Of a stretch of 64,000 bases of DNA, positions 8,867-18,763 are shown one piece after another (position 1 is the stretch's first letter; each line of letters begins with the position of its first letter). This DNA is from Pseudomonas hefeiensis. GTDB lineage: Bacteria > Pseudomonadota > Gammaproteobacteria > Pseudomonadales > Pseudomonadaceae. Position numbers and translations under genes: made by a program. The notes beneath the pieces are model-generated. The model worked only from the letters and a program-made list of their open reading frames with translations. It made no database searches and was not told where the DNA came from. Location: the NCBI RefSeq assembly GCF_030687835.1, contig NZ_CP117449.1:3286001-3350000 (forward strand), read 5' to 3'.

Positions 8867-9613
8867 ATGGAAAACAACGCGATCCGCTTTGCCTGCAACG
8901 GTTGCGGGATTTGCTGCAAGGGTCGGCTGATTCCACTGACGCTGGACGAGGCAAGACAGTGGCTGCAGCGCGGACATGAGGTGGCGGTGGTACTGGAGGC
9001 GTTCGATGAGTCAACCTGGCCTTCGGAGCCTCGACAATTCGCCCACAGCGCCCAACGGGCCGTGGAAGTCACCAGTGGCGATGCCCAGATTCGAGTCGTT
9101 GCGGTACTCGCGGGCAATGCGCTGACGCAGTGCCGCAATCTCGGCGACGATGGTCGTTGCGGCATCTATGAAGAGCGGCCTTTGGTCTGTCGCATCTACC
9201 CGATGGAAATCAATCCGTTCGTTGCCCTGCGTCCCGCCGACAAGGCCTGTCCTCCTGAGGTATGGGAGGCGGGCGAGGTCTTGTTTACCGACCGCGTCGT
9301 CGATCCGATTCTGACCGATCAGATCGAACGTTCCCGCCAGGCGGACAGGGACGATGCCCGGGCCAAGATTGCGCTGTGTGAAGCGATGGGCATGAACGTC
9401 ACCGCTTGGAAAGGTAACGCGTTGGCGGTGTACTTTCCAGATCGAGCACAGTTGGCTGAGGCGATCATGCGCTACGACCACGCCCCCGTGGCACCGGCAC
9501 GCCGGGATTGGAAAGTGCGGGTCGAGACGCCGGCCTTGGCCCAACGATTGGGGCAAGCGGGTGTCGCGCTGGATGATCGACGGTCAGCCGGCTATATCTT
9601 TCAGAATCTTTAG
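8867..9613 (+). CDS. YkgJ-type cysteine-cluster (putative zinc/iron) protein
   Basis: 248 residues. The N-terminus has Cys10, Cys13, Cys16 and Cys17 in CNGCGICCKG; a second group, Cys89, Cys98 and Cys108, falls in CRNLGDDGRC and RPLVCRIYPM. Together these are the CxxCGxCC...C...C...C signature of the YkgJ/UPF0153 family, believed to bind a metal cluster. The ATG at 8867 places the cluster close to the N-terminus as in relatives; an in-frame extension back to 8720 gives low-complexity sequence and is not supported. No obvious operon partner. Confidence 0.83.
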   Translation: MENNAIRFACNGCGICCKGRLIPLTLDEARQWLQRGHEVAVVLEAFDESTWPSEPRQFAHSAQRAVEVTSGDAQIRVVAVLAGNALTQCRNLGDDGRCGIYEERPLVCRIYPMEINPFVALRPADKACPPEVWEAGEVLFTDRVVDPILTDQIERSRQADRDDARAKIALCEAMGMNVTAWKGNALAVYFPDRAQLAEAIMRYDHAPVAPARRDWKVRVETPALAQRLGQAGVALDDRRSAGYIFQNL

Positions 9614-9855
9614 GCATCTGGCGAAGCCATCACTTTGTGCATCCCAATCCATTGAAACATCTTGTCATACCTAGTTGGGTGTGACTGATGCTGGCTACGG
9701 GTCGTTGAATCGTGCAAGAAATTGCGCCAATCAGGCAAGCGACTCAAACCGCCGACCCAGCATACTGCGTCCATATTGATCAACGACTTGCGGTGATGCC
9801 GAACTTGTTCGCCATCACCGCAAGTCGCGGGCCCGATGTTTCCAAGGAGTGAAAT

Positions 9856-10764
9856 GTGTGCATCGATTTCAACAGCGACCAGAGCGCCAGCGACATCAGT
9901 CGCCTGGCCGGCTCGGTCAGCCGGCTTGTGCCCAGCGAGGGCGACCAGATCACCGCCATTACAGGCTTGAGCCTGCATCGGCGCAAAGCAATCACCGCGC
10001 CGATGCATTGCATCTACGGCCTGGGCATCGGCGTGACCTTGCAAGGCCGCAAACAAGCCATGATCGGGGACGAAATACTCACTTACGCGCCCGGCCAGTC
10101 GATGGTGACGTGCGTGGATCTGCCGGTCATTTCCCATGTTTCCCAAGCCAGCGTCGCCAAGCCATTCCTGGGCATGATGCTGAGATTCGACAGCACGATG
10201 GTGATGCAGGTGGCCGAGCGCATGCAGTTGTCACAACGCATGAGGGACGACGCGTTTCGACCGATTACCGTACGGGCGCTGGATGCCGGGGTGCTGGACG
10301 CCCTGCGACGTTTGATAGACCTTCTGGAGGAGCCGCCGCTGCTTGAGACAGTGGCTCCGCTGATCAAGGAAGAGATCATCGCTCGCCTGTTGAGCGGTGC
10401 CCACGCGCCGCAGTTGCTGCATGTGATCGCTGCCGGATCACCCAGCCAGCACATTGCCAAAACGGTCGCCTGGCTGAAACTGAATTTTCGCCAGGCGTTG
10501 CGCATGGACGATCTGGCGGCACAAGCGCACATGAGTCCTTCCACGTTTCGCCTGCATTTTCGCACCGTGACCGGTATGAGTCCGTTGCAATATCAGAAGC
10601 AGCTGCGACTACAAGCCGCTCGGCAGTTGATGTTGAGCCAGAACGTCGACGCGAGCAGTGCCGGGGGCTTGGTTGGCTACGAAAGCGCCTCGCAGTTCAG
10701 CCGTGAATACAGCCGTCTCTTTGGGGCGCCGCCGCAGCGGGATATCAAGCGCATTCGCTTGTGA
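9856..10764 (+). CDS. AraC-family transcriptional regulator (AraC_N type)
   Basis: 302 residues. N-terminal cupin-like AraC_N domain at about 20-175 and a C-terminal double helix-turn-helix at about 200-297 with LRMDDLAAQAHMSPSTFRLHF and the second helix around GGLVGYESASQFSREYSRLFG. The start is a GTG at 9856 with AAGGAG six bases before it; the ATG two bases earlier is out of frame. Convergent with the molybdenum hydroxylase genes. Regulators of this subtype often control neighbouring aldehyde or alcohol oxidoreductases, which is the likely role here. Confidence 0.87.
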   Translation: MCIDFNSDQSASDISRLAGSVSRLVPSEGDQITAITGLSLHRRKAITAPMHCIYGLGIGVTLQGRKQAMIGDEILTYAPGQSMVTCVDLPVISHVSQASVAKPFLGMMLRFDSTMVMQVAERMQLSQRMRDDAFRPITVRALDAGVLDALRRLIDLLEEPPLLETVAPLIKEEIIARLLSGAHAPQLLHVIAAGSPSQHIAKTVAWLKLNFRQALRMDDLAAQAHMSPSTFRLHFRTVTGMSPLQYQKQLRLQAARQLMLSQNVDASSAGGLVGYESASQFSREYSRLFGAPPQRDIKRIRL

Positions 10765-10769
10765 TCGTG

Positions 10770-10799
10770 AGGCGTGTCTGGCATTGCACCAGACAGCCT
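10770..10799. terminator. Hairpin between convergent genes
   Basis: TGTCTGG (10775-10781) pairs with CCAGACA (10789-10795), extended by GGC/GCC outside with one bulged base. The stem lies in the 44-base gap between the AraC gene and the oxidoreductase stop codon and can serve both. There is no T-run on either side, so it may only be partly effective. Confidence 0.5.
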
Positions 10800-10808
10800 C
10801 CCCACCGG

Positions 10809-13049
10809 TCACGCCAACTTGAACGGCAACTCACGCAGCGGCTTGCCCGTGAGACTTGCGATGGCATTGGCAAAAGCCGGGGCCAACGCCGGCAGGCCGG
10901 GCTCACCCATCCCCGTGGGTGGTTCGGCGCTTGGCACGATGTGCACGGCAAACTCCGGCATATCGGTGATGCGCGGCACGCTGAAGTCAGCGAAATTGCT
11001 CTGCTGCACGACGCCGTCTTTCAGGGTGACGGCGCCACCCGGCAGGCACATCGACAACCCCATCAGCGCAGCGCCTTGTACCTGGGCTTCCACGCTGCGT
11101 GGGTTGACGACCAGGTTGCAATGGACGCCTGCGGTCGCCCGGTGCAGCACCGGACGACCGTTCTGCACCGACGCTTCGACGACGTAAGCCACCACCGAAC
11201 TGAAGGACTCGTGCACCGCCACACCCCAGGCATGGCCAGCCGCTAACTGGCGTTTACCGTACTCGCTCTTATCCACCGCCAGCTGCAACGCCGCGCGATG
11301 GCGTGGGCTTTGATCGCCAAACAGTTTCATCCTGTAAGCCACTGGATCCTGCTTGGTCGTCCGGGCGATCTCATCAATCAACGTTTCCATCACGAAGGCC
11401 GTATGGGTTGAACCCACGCTTCGCCACCACAGCACGGGCACATTGAGTTTAGGGTGATGAACTGTCAGGCGCATCGGCAGCGGATAGGGATTGCGCATCC
11501 CTTCAGTCGCGGTAGGATCGATGCCGTTCTTCACCTGCCCACCAAACACCGTACCGGTCATGATGGATTGTCCGACCAGGGCGTGATCCCAGGCGAGTAC
11601 CTTGCCACTGTCGTCAAAACCGATGCGCGCACGGTGCAGGTGCATGGGGCGATAGTAGCCCCCCTTTATGTCGTCCTCCCGGCTCCAGAGGGTGCGGATA
11701 GCGGCATTGACGCCGGCGGTGCGTGCGGCCTTGGCGACCTCGCAAGCCAGCACGACGGAATCGTTGGTGGGCACGCCGCGCCGGCCAAAACCACCGCCGG
11801 CGGTCTGCACGTTCACCCTGATCTGCTCTGGCTTGAGGTCCAGCACCTTGGCAGCCGCGGCACCATCACCGCCGGGGAACTGCGTACCGACCCACAGTTG
11901 GGCGCCATCCCCGGCTAGCTGCACGGTGCAATTGAGGGGCTCCATCGGCGCATGGGCGAGGTACGGAAACACGAACTCGGCGTCCAGTTGATGCGGCGCG
12001 GTAGCAAGCGGCGTCATGTCAGCATCAAAATGCAGCGGGCCGGGCTGGCTGGCCAGTTCCCGGTATTGAACCAGTTGTTTCTCGCTGTCCACTTTTTCTA
12101 CAGCGTTCGCATTCCACTCCACTTTCAGCGCATCGCGTGCCAGCTTTGCCTGCCAGTAACTGTCGGCGACCACCGCAACACCTTCGGCACCGCCGTCCAG
12201 CGGTACGCGCAACACGGCTTTCACACCCCGGGTTGCACGCGCCGCACTGTCATCCAAAGAGGCGATCCGGGCGCCGAACACCGGCGGCCGGGCGACGACA
12301 GCGGTGAGTTGCCCCGGCAGGTGCATGTCGATGCCGAAAGCCTGTTGGCCGCTGCTCTTGGCCTTGGAGTCGATGCGTGTCGTGGCCTGGCCAATGATGC
12401 GGAAGTCCTTGGGATCCTTGAGCGTGATCGTTTCCGGCACGGGCAGCGCCATCGCGGCTTCGGCCAGTTCGCCGTAGCTCGCTTTGCGCCCGGCAGGACC
12501 GAGCACCATGCCGGCCTGGGTGTTCAGGCTGGCCACGTCCACGTTCCAGCGCGCTGCCGCAGCAGCGAGCAACATTGCCCGAGCGCGGGCACCCAGTTCG
12601 CGGTATTGGGTATAGCTGTTCTTGATCGAATTGGATCCGCCAGTGAGGTGCATGCCAAAGATCGGATCCTGGTAAGCAGCGTCACTGTTGCCGTTGCGGG
12701 CTCGCACCAGACTCCAATCGGCATCGAGTTCTTCGGCAAGAATCATCGGCAGGCTGGTTTGCACGCCCTGGCCGAATTCCAACCGGTTGATCGTCACAGT
12801 GACTTCGCCATTGGGCGCGATCTGTACGAATGCCGAAGGCTGCTGAGTCGGTTTGAGCGGCCCTACGGCAGCACCATCGGCTTCTTGCGCCAGGGCCAGG
12901 TGCGGAAAAGCGCCCAGGGCCAGGCCGCCGATGCCGACGATCTTGAGGAAACTGCGGCGGGGAAGGGTGGTGGGGCCGTCAGCCTGATCGCGTTCAAGCA
13001 TGTGCCGCAAAGCGTGGGGAATCTCGTCTGGAAAAATCTCGTTCAACAT
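10809..13049 (-). CDS. Molybdopterin-binding subunit of an IorB-type aldehyde/isoquinoline oxidoreductase
   Basis: 746 residues, the standard length of the IorB branch of the xanthine oxidase family. RRSFLKIVGIGGLALGAFP (residues 31-49) is a twin-arginine export signal, placing the enzyme in the periplasm. Cofactor-binding stretches include GGGFGRRG and the C-terminal MGEPG with the presumed catalytic base Glu716. GGAG lies six bases before the ATG. It follows the iron-sulfur subunit gene by 12 bases and needs it for function. The substrate (aldehyde or N-heterocycle) is not determined by sequence. No cytochrome c subunit gene is adjacent. Confidence 0.9.
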   Translation of the reverse strand: MLNEIFPDEIPHALRHMLERDQADGPTTLPRRSFLKIVGIGGLALGAFPHLALAQEADGAAVGPLKPTQQPSAFVQIAPNGEVTVTINRLEFGQGVQTSLPMILAEELDADWSLVRARNGNSDAAYQDPIFGMHLTGGSNSIKNSYTQYRELGARARAMLLAAAAARWNVDVASLNTQAGMVLGPAGRKASYGELAEAAMALPVPETITLKDPKDFRIIGQATTRIDSKAKSSGQQAFGIDMHLPGQLTAVVARPPVFGARIASLDDSAARATRGVKAVLRVPLDGGAEGVAVVADSYWQAKLARDALKVEWNANAVEKVDSEKQLVQYRELASQPGPLHFDADMTPLATAPHQLDAEFVFPYLAHAPMEPLNCTVQLAGDGAQLWVGTQFPGGDGAAAAKVLDLKPEQIRVNVQTAGGGFGRRGVPTNDSVVLACEVAKAARTAGVNAAIRTLWSREDDIKGGYYRPMHLHRARIGFDDSGKVLAWDHALVGQSIMTGTVFGGQVKNGIDPTATEGMRNPYPLPMRLTVHHPKLNVPVLWWRSVGSTHTAFVMETLIDEIARTTKQDPVAYRMKLFGDQSPRHRAALQLAVDKSEYGKRQLAAGHAWGVAVHESFSSVVAYVVEASVQNGRPVLHRATAGVHCNLVVNPRSVEAQVQGAALMGLSMCLPGGAVTLKDGVVQQSNFADFSVPRITDMPEFAVHIVPSAEPPTGMGEPGLPALAPAFANAIASLTGKPLRELPFKLA

Positions 13050-13061
13050 AGCGAACTCCGG

Positions 13062-13535
13062 TCAGGCAAGGGTTTTGGCGGCATCTGCCACAGCAGCGCG
13101 GATGCGGGCGTAAGTGCCACAACGGCAGATGTTGCCAGCCATGGCCGAGTCGATTTCGGCCGCCGTAGGTTGCTTGCCCTTGGGCTGGGCTTTGAGAAAC
13201 GCCGTCGCACTCATGATCTGACCGCTCTGACAGTAGCCGCATTGCGCCACGTCGTGTTTGACCCAGGCCTCATGCACGGCGGTGCCGACCGGGTCACTGC
13301 CATTTGTGGCTGCTTCGATGGTGGTGATCTTCTTGCCTTCGGCGGCGGAGATTGGCGTCACGCAGGAACGAATGGCCTGACCATCCAGGTGAACGGTGCA
13401 GGCGCCACACAATGCGGCGCCGCAGCCAAATTTGGTGCCGGTCATGCCCAGCGTGTCGCGCAGGGTCCAGAGAATCGGGGTGCCTGGGTCTACGTCGACC
13501 GTATACTCACGGCCATTGATGTTGAGGGCGCTCAT
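13062..13535 (-). CDS. (2Fe-2S)-binding subunit of the IorB-type oxidoreductase (IorA-like)
   Basis: 157 residues with two iron-sulfur clusters: the plant-ferredoxin type uses Cys38, Cys43, Cys46 and Cys58 (GCGAALCGAC...C), and the four-helix-bundle type uses Cys99, Cys102, Cys137 and Cys139 (CGYC...CRC). It passes electrons from the molybdenum centre. First gene of the two-gene operon. It has no signal peptide, in line with hitch-hiker export with the Tat-bearing large subunit. Confidence 0.92.
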   Translation of the reverse strand: MSALNINGREYTVDVDPGTPILWTLRDTLGMTGTKFGCGAALCGACTVHLDGQAIRSCVTPISAAEGKKITTIEAATNGSDPVGTAVHEAWVKHDVAQCGYCQSGQIMSATAFLKAQPKGKQPTAAEIDSAMAGNICRCGTYARIRAAVADAAKTLA

Positions 13536-13720
13536 AGCGATTCCAGCTCCAGAAGGTTTGGCTCTGGTTAACTATAGGAAGCAATCCAGGGGGCTGGTTG
13601 CATAATCCGCGCGAATGATTGCCCAATCGTGCGAATCAGCCGACGTTGGGAAAACGCTGATAAAGAGCCAGGAGAGTTTCACGCGAGTTCGACTCCCTGG
13701 CCCTGAATAGCGCTGGGCGC

Positions 13721-15040
13721 TTACATCAACGGAATGCTGTAACTCACGATCAGGCGATTCTGGTCCTGGTCGCGAGCCACTTCACTTCGGGACATCGCGT
13801 TGCGCCAGCCAAAACCCAGGTTCTTCAGCGTACCGCTCTGGATCACATAGTCCAGGGAGATATCGCGCTCCCACTCACTGGCGTCCTGGCCGCTGGCGGT
13901 CTGGATATTGTCGCCCTTGAGGTACATCACCGACGCCTTTAAGCCCGGAACGCCAAGCGCTGCGAAGTCGTAGGCATACTGGGCGAATGCCGTGCGCTCA
14001 CCCGCCTGGATGAACGTCTGAATAGTGCGGTCGGTGTAGAGATAAAGGCTGGCACCGGCTTCGCCTTTACCCACCAGGCCACCCTGGTTGAGTTGAGCAA
14101 AGTTGCTGTCTTCGGAAACGCTTTGATAGCCCGCGGTGATGGCATGGCCACCCAGCGAGTAAATGAACGCCGCACTCCAGGTATCGTTGTCGATTTCGCC
14201 ACTACCATCCTTGGTGTAGCCGCCCAGTTTGTAGCCACTGGCGCGACCGGCGGCGCTACTGTTCTTGCCATCGGACGTGGTCTTGAAATAGCGCAAGTCG
14301 GTTTTCAGCGAGCCGTATTCGCCCAGCGGCAACACATGCAACAAACCGGCGAAGTGCTGTTGGTAATAGTCTTCGAGGTTGGCGTAGTAATACTGTGCGG
14401 TCAGATCCTTGGTCAGTTTGTAATCGCCACCGGCAAAGGTGAATTTATTGCTTTCCTGGCTGCCGCCCGCAACGGCCAGCCCGGCGCGGTCACTTGATGC
14501 ACGCCCGGTGGCGTGTTCCAGTTGGCCGGCGGTGAACGTCAGGTTGTCGATTTCATTGCTGGTGACTTGGCCACCTTCGAAAGTTTGCGGCAACAGGCGG
14601 CCATCGTTGGACACCAGGATCGGCAGTTTCGGTTGCAAGGTGCCGTAGCGCAGTTCGGTCTTGGAGACGCGCATCTTCGCCGTTGCGCCGAGACGAGCCC
14701 ATTGGTCGGCAGCCTTGTCACCGTCGTTGGGAAACATCGAGCTACCCACATGGCGACCCGCGCCGCTGTCGAGTTTCAAACCCAGCAAGCCGATGGCATC
14801 CAGACCAAACCCGACAGTGCCGTCGGTAAACCCGGACTGATAATTGAGCATGAAGGCCTGGCCCCATTCCTCAGTCTTCGAGGGCGCGGCGGTACCGTCA
14901 CGGTTGTCGTTGTTGAAGTACAAATTGCGCAAGTTCAAGTTGGCTTTACTGTCGCTGATAAAATCAGCAGACGCCAACGGGCTCATGACAATAGTCACGC
15001 CGCCGGTTAATAAACTCAGTACTTTGAATAGAGCTTTCAT
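13721..15040 (-). CDS. OprD-family outer-membrane porin
   Basis: 439 residues. A cleavable signal peptide ends near SPLASA; the mature part begins with the OprD-type DFISDSKANLNLRNLYFNND motif, continues with alternating beta strands and ends in SYSIPLM. OprD porins form 18-stranded channels for basic amino acids, aromatic acids and other small carboxylates. GGAG precedes the ATG by nine bases. It stands alone between the oxidoreductase operon and the phosphodiesterase operon, so its substrate is open. Confidence 0.9.
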   Translation of the reverse strand: MKALFKVLSLLTGGVTIVMSPLASADFISDSKANLNLRNLYFNNDNRDGTAAPSKTEEWGQAFMLNYQSGFTDGTVGFGLDAIGLLGLKLDSGAGRHVGSSMFPNDGDKAADQWARLGATAKMRVSKTELRYGTLQPKLPILVSNDGRLLPQTFEGGQVTSNEIDNLTFTAGQLEHATGRASSDRAGLAVAGGSQESNKFTFAGGDYKLTKDLTAQYYYANLEDYYQQHFAGLLHVLPLGEYGSLKTDLRYFKTTSDGKNSSAAGRASGYKLGGYTKDGSGEIDNDTWSAAFIYSLGGHAITAGYQSVSEDSNFAQLNQGGLVGKGEAGASLYLYTDRTIQTFIQAGERTAFAQYAYDFAALGVPGLKASVMYLKGDNIQTASGQDASEWERDISLDYVIQSGTLKNLGFGWRNAMSRSEVARDQDQNRLIVSYSIPLM

Positions 15041-15218
15041 CAGGACGAACTCCAGCGCGGAACCTCTGTTCCGGGCACAGTGAAAAGGCAGCAGGAAGCC
15101 CTCGGCCGATCACATGATTGGCCGATGCGTTCAATAACTCGTTAGAAAATCTTCTATGAATAGAGTGGGGTAGGGATTAAATCTCCAAAGCAGGTCATCA
15201 GTGAAAGTCCCTGGGTTA

Positions 15219-16049
15219 TCAGTCGATCAATCCATGAGCGTCATAAAATGGATACGGTCCGGGATACTCGCCAAACACGCCGTTATGGGTCACCAGTGCC
15301 TGCCCATGCCAGTGGTGCAGCAGATACCCGGGCGGTTCCAGATTGAAATGTGCGGGAGCCGTTGGCTGTAGGTCCAGGACGATTTGATGTGAGGTACCGG
15401 GGCACACGCAACTCAGGCTGCCGCCGAAACGCCGCTGCATCGGCCGATGCAAATGCCCGCACAGCAAGCGCTCCACCTGCGGGTGTCGGGCAATGACTTG
15501 CTCCAGTGCCGCCGCGTTGATGAAGGGTTCACGGTCCATGTGGCCAATACCGCTTACAAACGGCGGATGATGCAGAACCAATAGCGTCGGCGCATCGGGA
15601 CGACAGGCCAGTTGTTCATCGAGCCAGCGCAATTGGCTGTCCAGGAGCTGACCGCCATGGGCACCGGGAATGGTGGTGTCCAGACCAATAAGGCGTATCG
15701 GATGCTCCTCCACCACCCAGTCCAGGGGGGCGTCAGCCCGTATCGGCAGGTAGCTGTGGTCGGCAAATGCCGCCCGCAAATGCTCGCGATTGTCGTGGTT
15801 ACCAGGCACCAGGTAGCAAGGCATGTGCAGGCGCGCAAGTTCAGGGTGCAGCGCGGCATATTCATCAGGGCGGCCGAAGTCCACCAGGTCGCCACTGACC
15901 ACCACGATGTCGGGACGCGGTACCTGGGTGTTCAAATGATCAACCGCACGACGCAACGCAGCGCGGGTATCGACAACGCCGTAAGTCAGTTTTCGCCCGG
16001 CTTTAAGATGCAGATCACTGATCTGCGCGATGAGAAACGGATGATTCAA
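15219..16049 (-). CDS. GpdQ/CpdA-type cytoplasmic metallophosphodiesterase
   Basis: 276-residue calcineurin-like phosphoesterase. Metal-site residues are visible: Asp12 and His14 (ISDLH), Asp54 (SGD), Asn84 and His85 (GNHDN), a downstream HHPP and GHLHR. The segment LTYGVVDT after the first motif resembles the glycerophosphodiesterase GpdQ more than the cAMP phosphodiesterase CpdA. The start is set at the TTG at 16049, which has AGAGGG upstream and lies 25 bases after the ABC ATPase stop; the longer open frame would overlap that gene. Last gene of the importer operon, so it probably hydrolyses the imported diester. Confidence 0.78.
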   Translation of the reverse strand: MNHPFLIAQISDLHLKAGRKLTYGVVDTRAALRRAVDHLNTQVPRPDIVVVSGDLVDFGRPDEYAALHPELARLHMPCYLVPGNHDNREHLRAAFADHSYLPIRADAPLDWVVEEHPIRLIGLDTTIPGAHGGQLLDSQLRWLDEQLACRPDAPTLLVLHHPPFVSGIGHMDREPFINAAALEQVIARHPQVERLLCGHLHRPMQRRFGGSLSCVCPGTSHQIVLDLQPTAPAHFNLEPPGYLLHHWHGQALVTHNGVFGEYPGPYPFYDAHGLID

Positions 16050-16074
16050 AATAAGCCCTCTGCAAACACAAAGA

Positions 16075-17106
16075 TCACGATGACAGGGTGAACAGCACTT
16101 GTGGCTCGACGGCCAGGGCAATCAGGGCACCGGGGGCGTGGATCGCGCTATCGGTGCTGTCCACCAGCAAAGGCTGAGCCGCGCCAACATCCACCAGCAG
16201 ACGGCTTTGAGCCCCCTGGAAAAACTGGCCCACCAGACGTCCGTGCAGATGTCCCTCGCTGTCCATCACCCGCAAATGCTCAGGGCGGCAATAGACAGTG
16301 GCGGGCAGGTCGGCACCATTCCACGGCAACTCACCGCCACTGACCTTCAAGCCATGGGGCGTGTGCTCGATCACCGGAAAAGCATTGAGATTGCCGACAA
16401 AACGGGCGACGAAAGCGTTGGCAGGTTGCTGATAGATGTCCCGCGGGCTGGCCAGTTGCGCGACGCGGCCGTGCTCCATGACCAGGATGCGATCTCCCAG
16501 CGCCATGGCTTCGCCCTGATCGTGGGTGACGAACACCGCGGTAATGCCCAAACCGCGTAGCAACTGGGCCAATTCGCTGCGCAGGCGTTCACGTAACTGC
16601 GCATCCAGTGCCGCCAACGGTTCGTCGAGCAACAACACCCGGGGCCTGGGTGCCAGGGCGCGGGCGAGGGCGACTCGCTGGCGTTGACCGCCGGACAACT
16701 CGTGGATACTGCGCTTGCCGTGATCCTGCAAGCCGACAAGTTCCAGCAATTCCAAACAGCGCTTGTTGCGCTCGGCGGGTGACACACCGCGAACTTTCAG
16801 GCCGTAAACAATGTTGCCGGACACGTCCAGATTGGGAAACAGCGCATAGTTCTGGAACACCATGCCCACGTCGCGACGTTCGATGGGGAGGCAGGTGACG
16901 TCACTGTCGCCAAAAAATACCTGGCCCACGTCCGGACGCTCGAGACCTGCGATCAGGCGCAGGGTGGTGGTTTTACCGCAACCGGACGGGCCGAGGATCG
17001 CCAGGGTTTCTCCAGCATCAATGGTCAGGTCCAGGTCATGTACGGCAACGGTGCCGTCAGAGAACGCCTTGCGACAACCCTTCAGGTGAATAGTGGTTCC
17101 GCTCAT
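16075..17106 (-). CDS. ABC transporter ATP-binding protein (2-aminoethylphosphonate PhnT-like class)
   Basis: 343 residues: nucleotide-binding domain at 1-235 with Walker A GPSGCGKTT, signature LSGGQRQRVALARAL and Walker B LLLDEPLAALD, followed by a TOBE-like regulatory domain (~270-340). This is the arrangement of PhnT/PotA/FbpC importers. The ATG overlaps the stop of the downstream-reading permease gene by four bases. It energises the two permeases at 17103-18763. Confidence 0.9.
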   Translation of the reverse strand: MSGTTIHLKGCRKAFSDGTVAVHDLDLTIDAGETLAILGPSGCGKTTTLRLIAGLERPDVGQVFFGDSDVTCLPIERRDVGMVFQNYALFPNLDVSGNIVYGLKVRGVSPAERNKRCLELLELVGLQDHGKRSIHELSGGQRQRVALARALAPRPRVLLLDEPLAALDAQLRERLRSELAQLLRGLGITAVFVTHDQGEAMALGDRILVMEHGRVAQLASPRDIYQQPANAFVARFVGNLNAFPVIEHTPHGLKVSGGELPWNGADLPATVYCRPEHLRVMDSEGHLHGRLVGQFFQGAQSRLLVDVGAAQPLLVDSTDSAIHAPGALIALAVEPQVLFTLSS

Positions 17107-17897
17107 CGATTTTCTCCACGGGAAAGGCGCGCGCTGATGGCCTGCAACGCAACAAGCAGCGGCACAATCATCAGCAGGAATATAAGGGTGTAGGCGCTGG
17201 CGACTTCCAGCCTGGCCGAGGCATAGCTGTCGGCCAGGCCCACCGGCAAGGTTTTGGTCATCGGGGTGTGGAGCATCCAGGTCAGGTTGAACTCACCCAA
17301 CGACAGGGTGACGACCATCAAGACCCCAGCAAGAATCCCTGCCCGACAGTTGGGCACCACCACGCTAAAGAAGCGCCGGATCGGCCCGGCGCCCAAACTG
17401 GCTGCGGCTTCCTCCAGGACCGGCAGGTGCTGGCGTTGCATCACCGCCATCACCGGGCGCACCAGAAATGGCAGGGTGAACAGCACATGACCGACGAGAA
17501 TGAATAACCAACTGCTGCGAAACCCGCCGAACTGACCATAGGTGAGCAGCAATGCCAAGGCACTGGCCAGACCGGGCATCGCCACCGGCAACACCATCAG
17601 TTCCTCGAACGCGCGGCTGAAGCGGTTGTTCATCCGTACCAGTGCGTAAGCCGCCGGCACACCCACCACACAGACACACAGCGCACAGGCGACGGCCAGT
17701 TGCAGGGACAGCCAGACCGTCGGCGAATACGCCTGCCAGACTTGCAGCAGCCAGTCTAAGGTCAGGCCGCTGGACAGCCCCTGGAAGTAATTGCGCGTCA
17801 GCCCGGCCAGCAGCGACATCACCACGGGCACCAACATGAAAGCGCACACCAGTAAGGTAAACGCCAGTTGCCCGACAAACAGCGTTGAGCGTTTCAC
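17103..17897 (-). CDS. ABC transporter permease (PhnV-like)
   Basis: 264 residues with six membrane helices and the permease EAA loop (LEEAAASLGAGPIRRFFSVVVPN). The start is taken as the GTG at 17897, whose GTGA overlaps the stop of the upstream permease by four bases; a longer open frame to 18101 reads through the other permease gene in the wrong frame and is not real. Pairs with the next permease to form the membrane channel. Confidence 0.87.
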   Translation of the reverse strand: MKRSTLFVGQLAFTLLVCAFMLVPVVMSLLAGLTRNYFQGLSSGLTLDWLLQVWQAYSPTVWLSLQLAVACALCVCVVGVPAAYALVRMNNRFSRAFEELMVLPVAMPGLASALALLLTYGQFGGFRSSWLFILVGHVLFTLPFLVRPVMAVMQRQHLPVLEEAAASLGAGPIRRFFSVVVPNCRAGILAGVLMVVTLSLGEFNLTWMLHTPMTKTLPVGLADSYASARLEVASAYTLIFLLMIVPLLVALQAISARLSRGENR

Positions 17898-18763
17898 AAG
17901 ACCGTCCTCGAATCTTTGGCCAGCCGCCGGGCCAGCAATAGAACCGCCCAGGTCACCAGCCCCAACACCACCGACAGCGCAGCGGCCACGGCGAAATTGG
18001 CGTAGTTGGTAAACACGTTGTAGATCGCCACCGGCGTCACGTTGAGCCGGGTTCCCAGGGTGAAGGCGGTACCGAACGCGCCCATGGAGGTGGCAAAGCA
18101 AATCGCCCCGCAGGAGACCAATGCCGGCGCCAGGCCAGGGACAATGACATCACAGAGCACACGCCAATGACTGGCCCCCAGTGAACGAGCGGCCTCTTCC
18201 AGACTACGGTCCAGGCTTTCACAAGCAGCCATCACCGTCAGGATCACCCGCGGAATCGAGAAGTACAGGTAGCCGATGCACAAGCCCATCAACGAGTAGG
18301 CAAAAACCCAGCGTTCACCCACCAGGCCGAGACCCAGGCTTGCGAACAAGCCTTGGCGGCCGGCCAGCAGGATCACCAGAAAACCAACGACCACCCCGGG
18401 AAATGCCAGCGGGAAGGTCAGCAACGCGACGAGTACCGAGCGGCCGAAGAAACGCTGGCGACTGAGAAAAAACCCACTGAAGCCGCCCACCAACAGCGCC
18501 GCGAGGGTCGTTGCCAGTGCCAGCAGGCAGGTCTGCGCCAGACTGCCCAGGTATTGCGCGCTGCTCAGCACCTGCCAATAGCCGCTGTCGCTGCCATCGC
18601 GACTTTGCCCACCGAGCAAGACCAGGTGCGCCAGCGGCAACAACCAGAAAGCGAACAGCACCGCCGCCGCCGGCGCAAGCGCCCAGGCAGCGGTCGGCCG
18701 CAAGCGCGGCACCATGGCCCAGCCCGCCCGTACGTCCCGGGCTTTTACTGCCGAGGCGGTCAC
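17894..18763 (-). CDS. ABC transporter permease (PhnU-like)
   Basis: 289 residues, six helices, EAA loop at LEEAARSLGASHWRVLCDVIVPG. It begins with a GTG directly after the TAA of the binding-protein gene, with GAGG eight bases upstream; an internal ATG at 18715 is an alternative. Translational coupling to the binding protein gene and to the next permease is likely. Confidence 0.87.
   Translation of the reverse strand: MTASAVKARDVRAGWAMVPRLRPTAAWALAPAAAVLFAFWLLPLAHLVLLGGQSRDGSDSGYWQVLSSAQYLGSLAQTCLLALATTLAALLVGGFSGFFLSRQRFFGRSVLVALLTFPLAFPGVVVGFLVILLAGRQGLFASLGLGLVGERWVFAYSLMGLCIGYLYFSIPRVILTVMAACESLDRSLEEAARSLGASHWRVLCDVIVPGLAPALVSCGAICFATSMGAFGTAFTLGTRLNVTPVAIYNVFTNYANFAVAAALSVVLGLVTWAVLLLARRLAKDSRTVL

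Noticed and set aside
11952..13571. A 539-codon open frame on the plus strand opposite the molybdenum hydroxylase genes
   Set aside because: It is antisense to two genes with clear cofactor motifs and ribosome-binding sites; its own product has no recognisable features and is a result of GC-rich codon use.
17898..18101. Extended N-terminus of the PhnV-like permease
   Set aside because: It reads through the upstream permease gene in another frame; the GTG at 17897 with stop-start overlap is the natural start.
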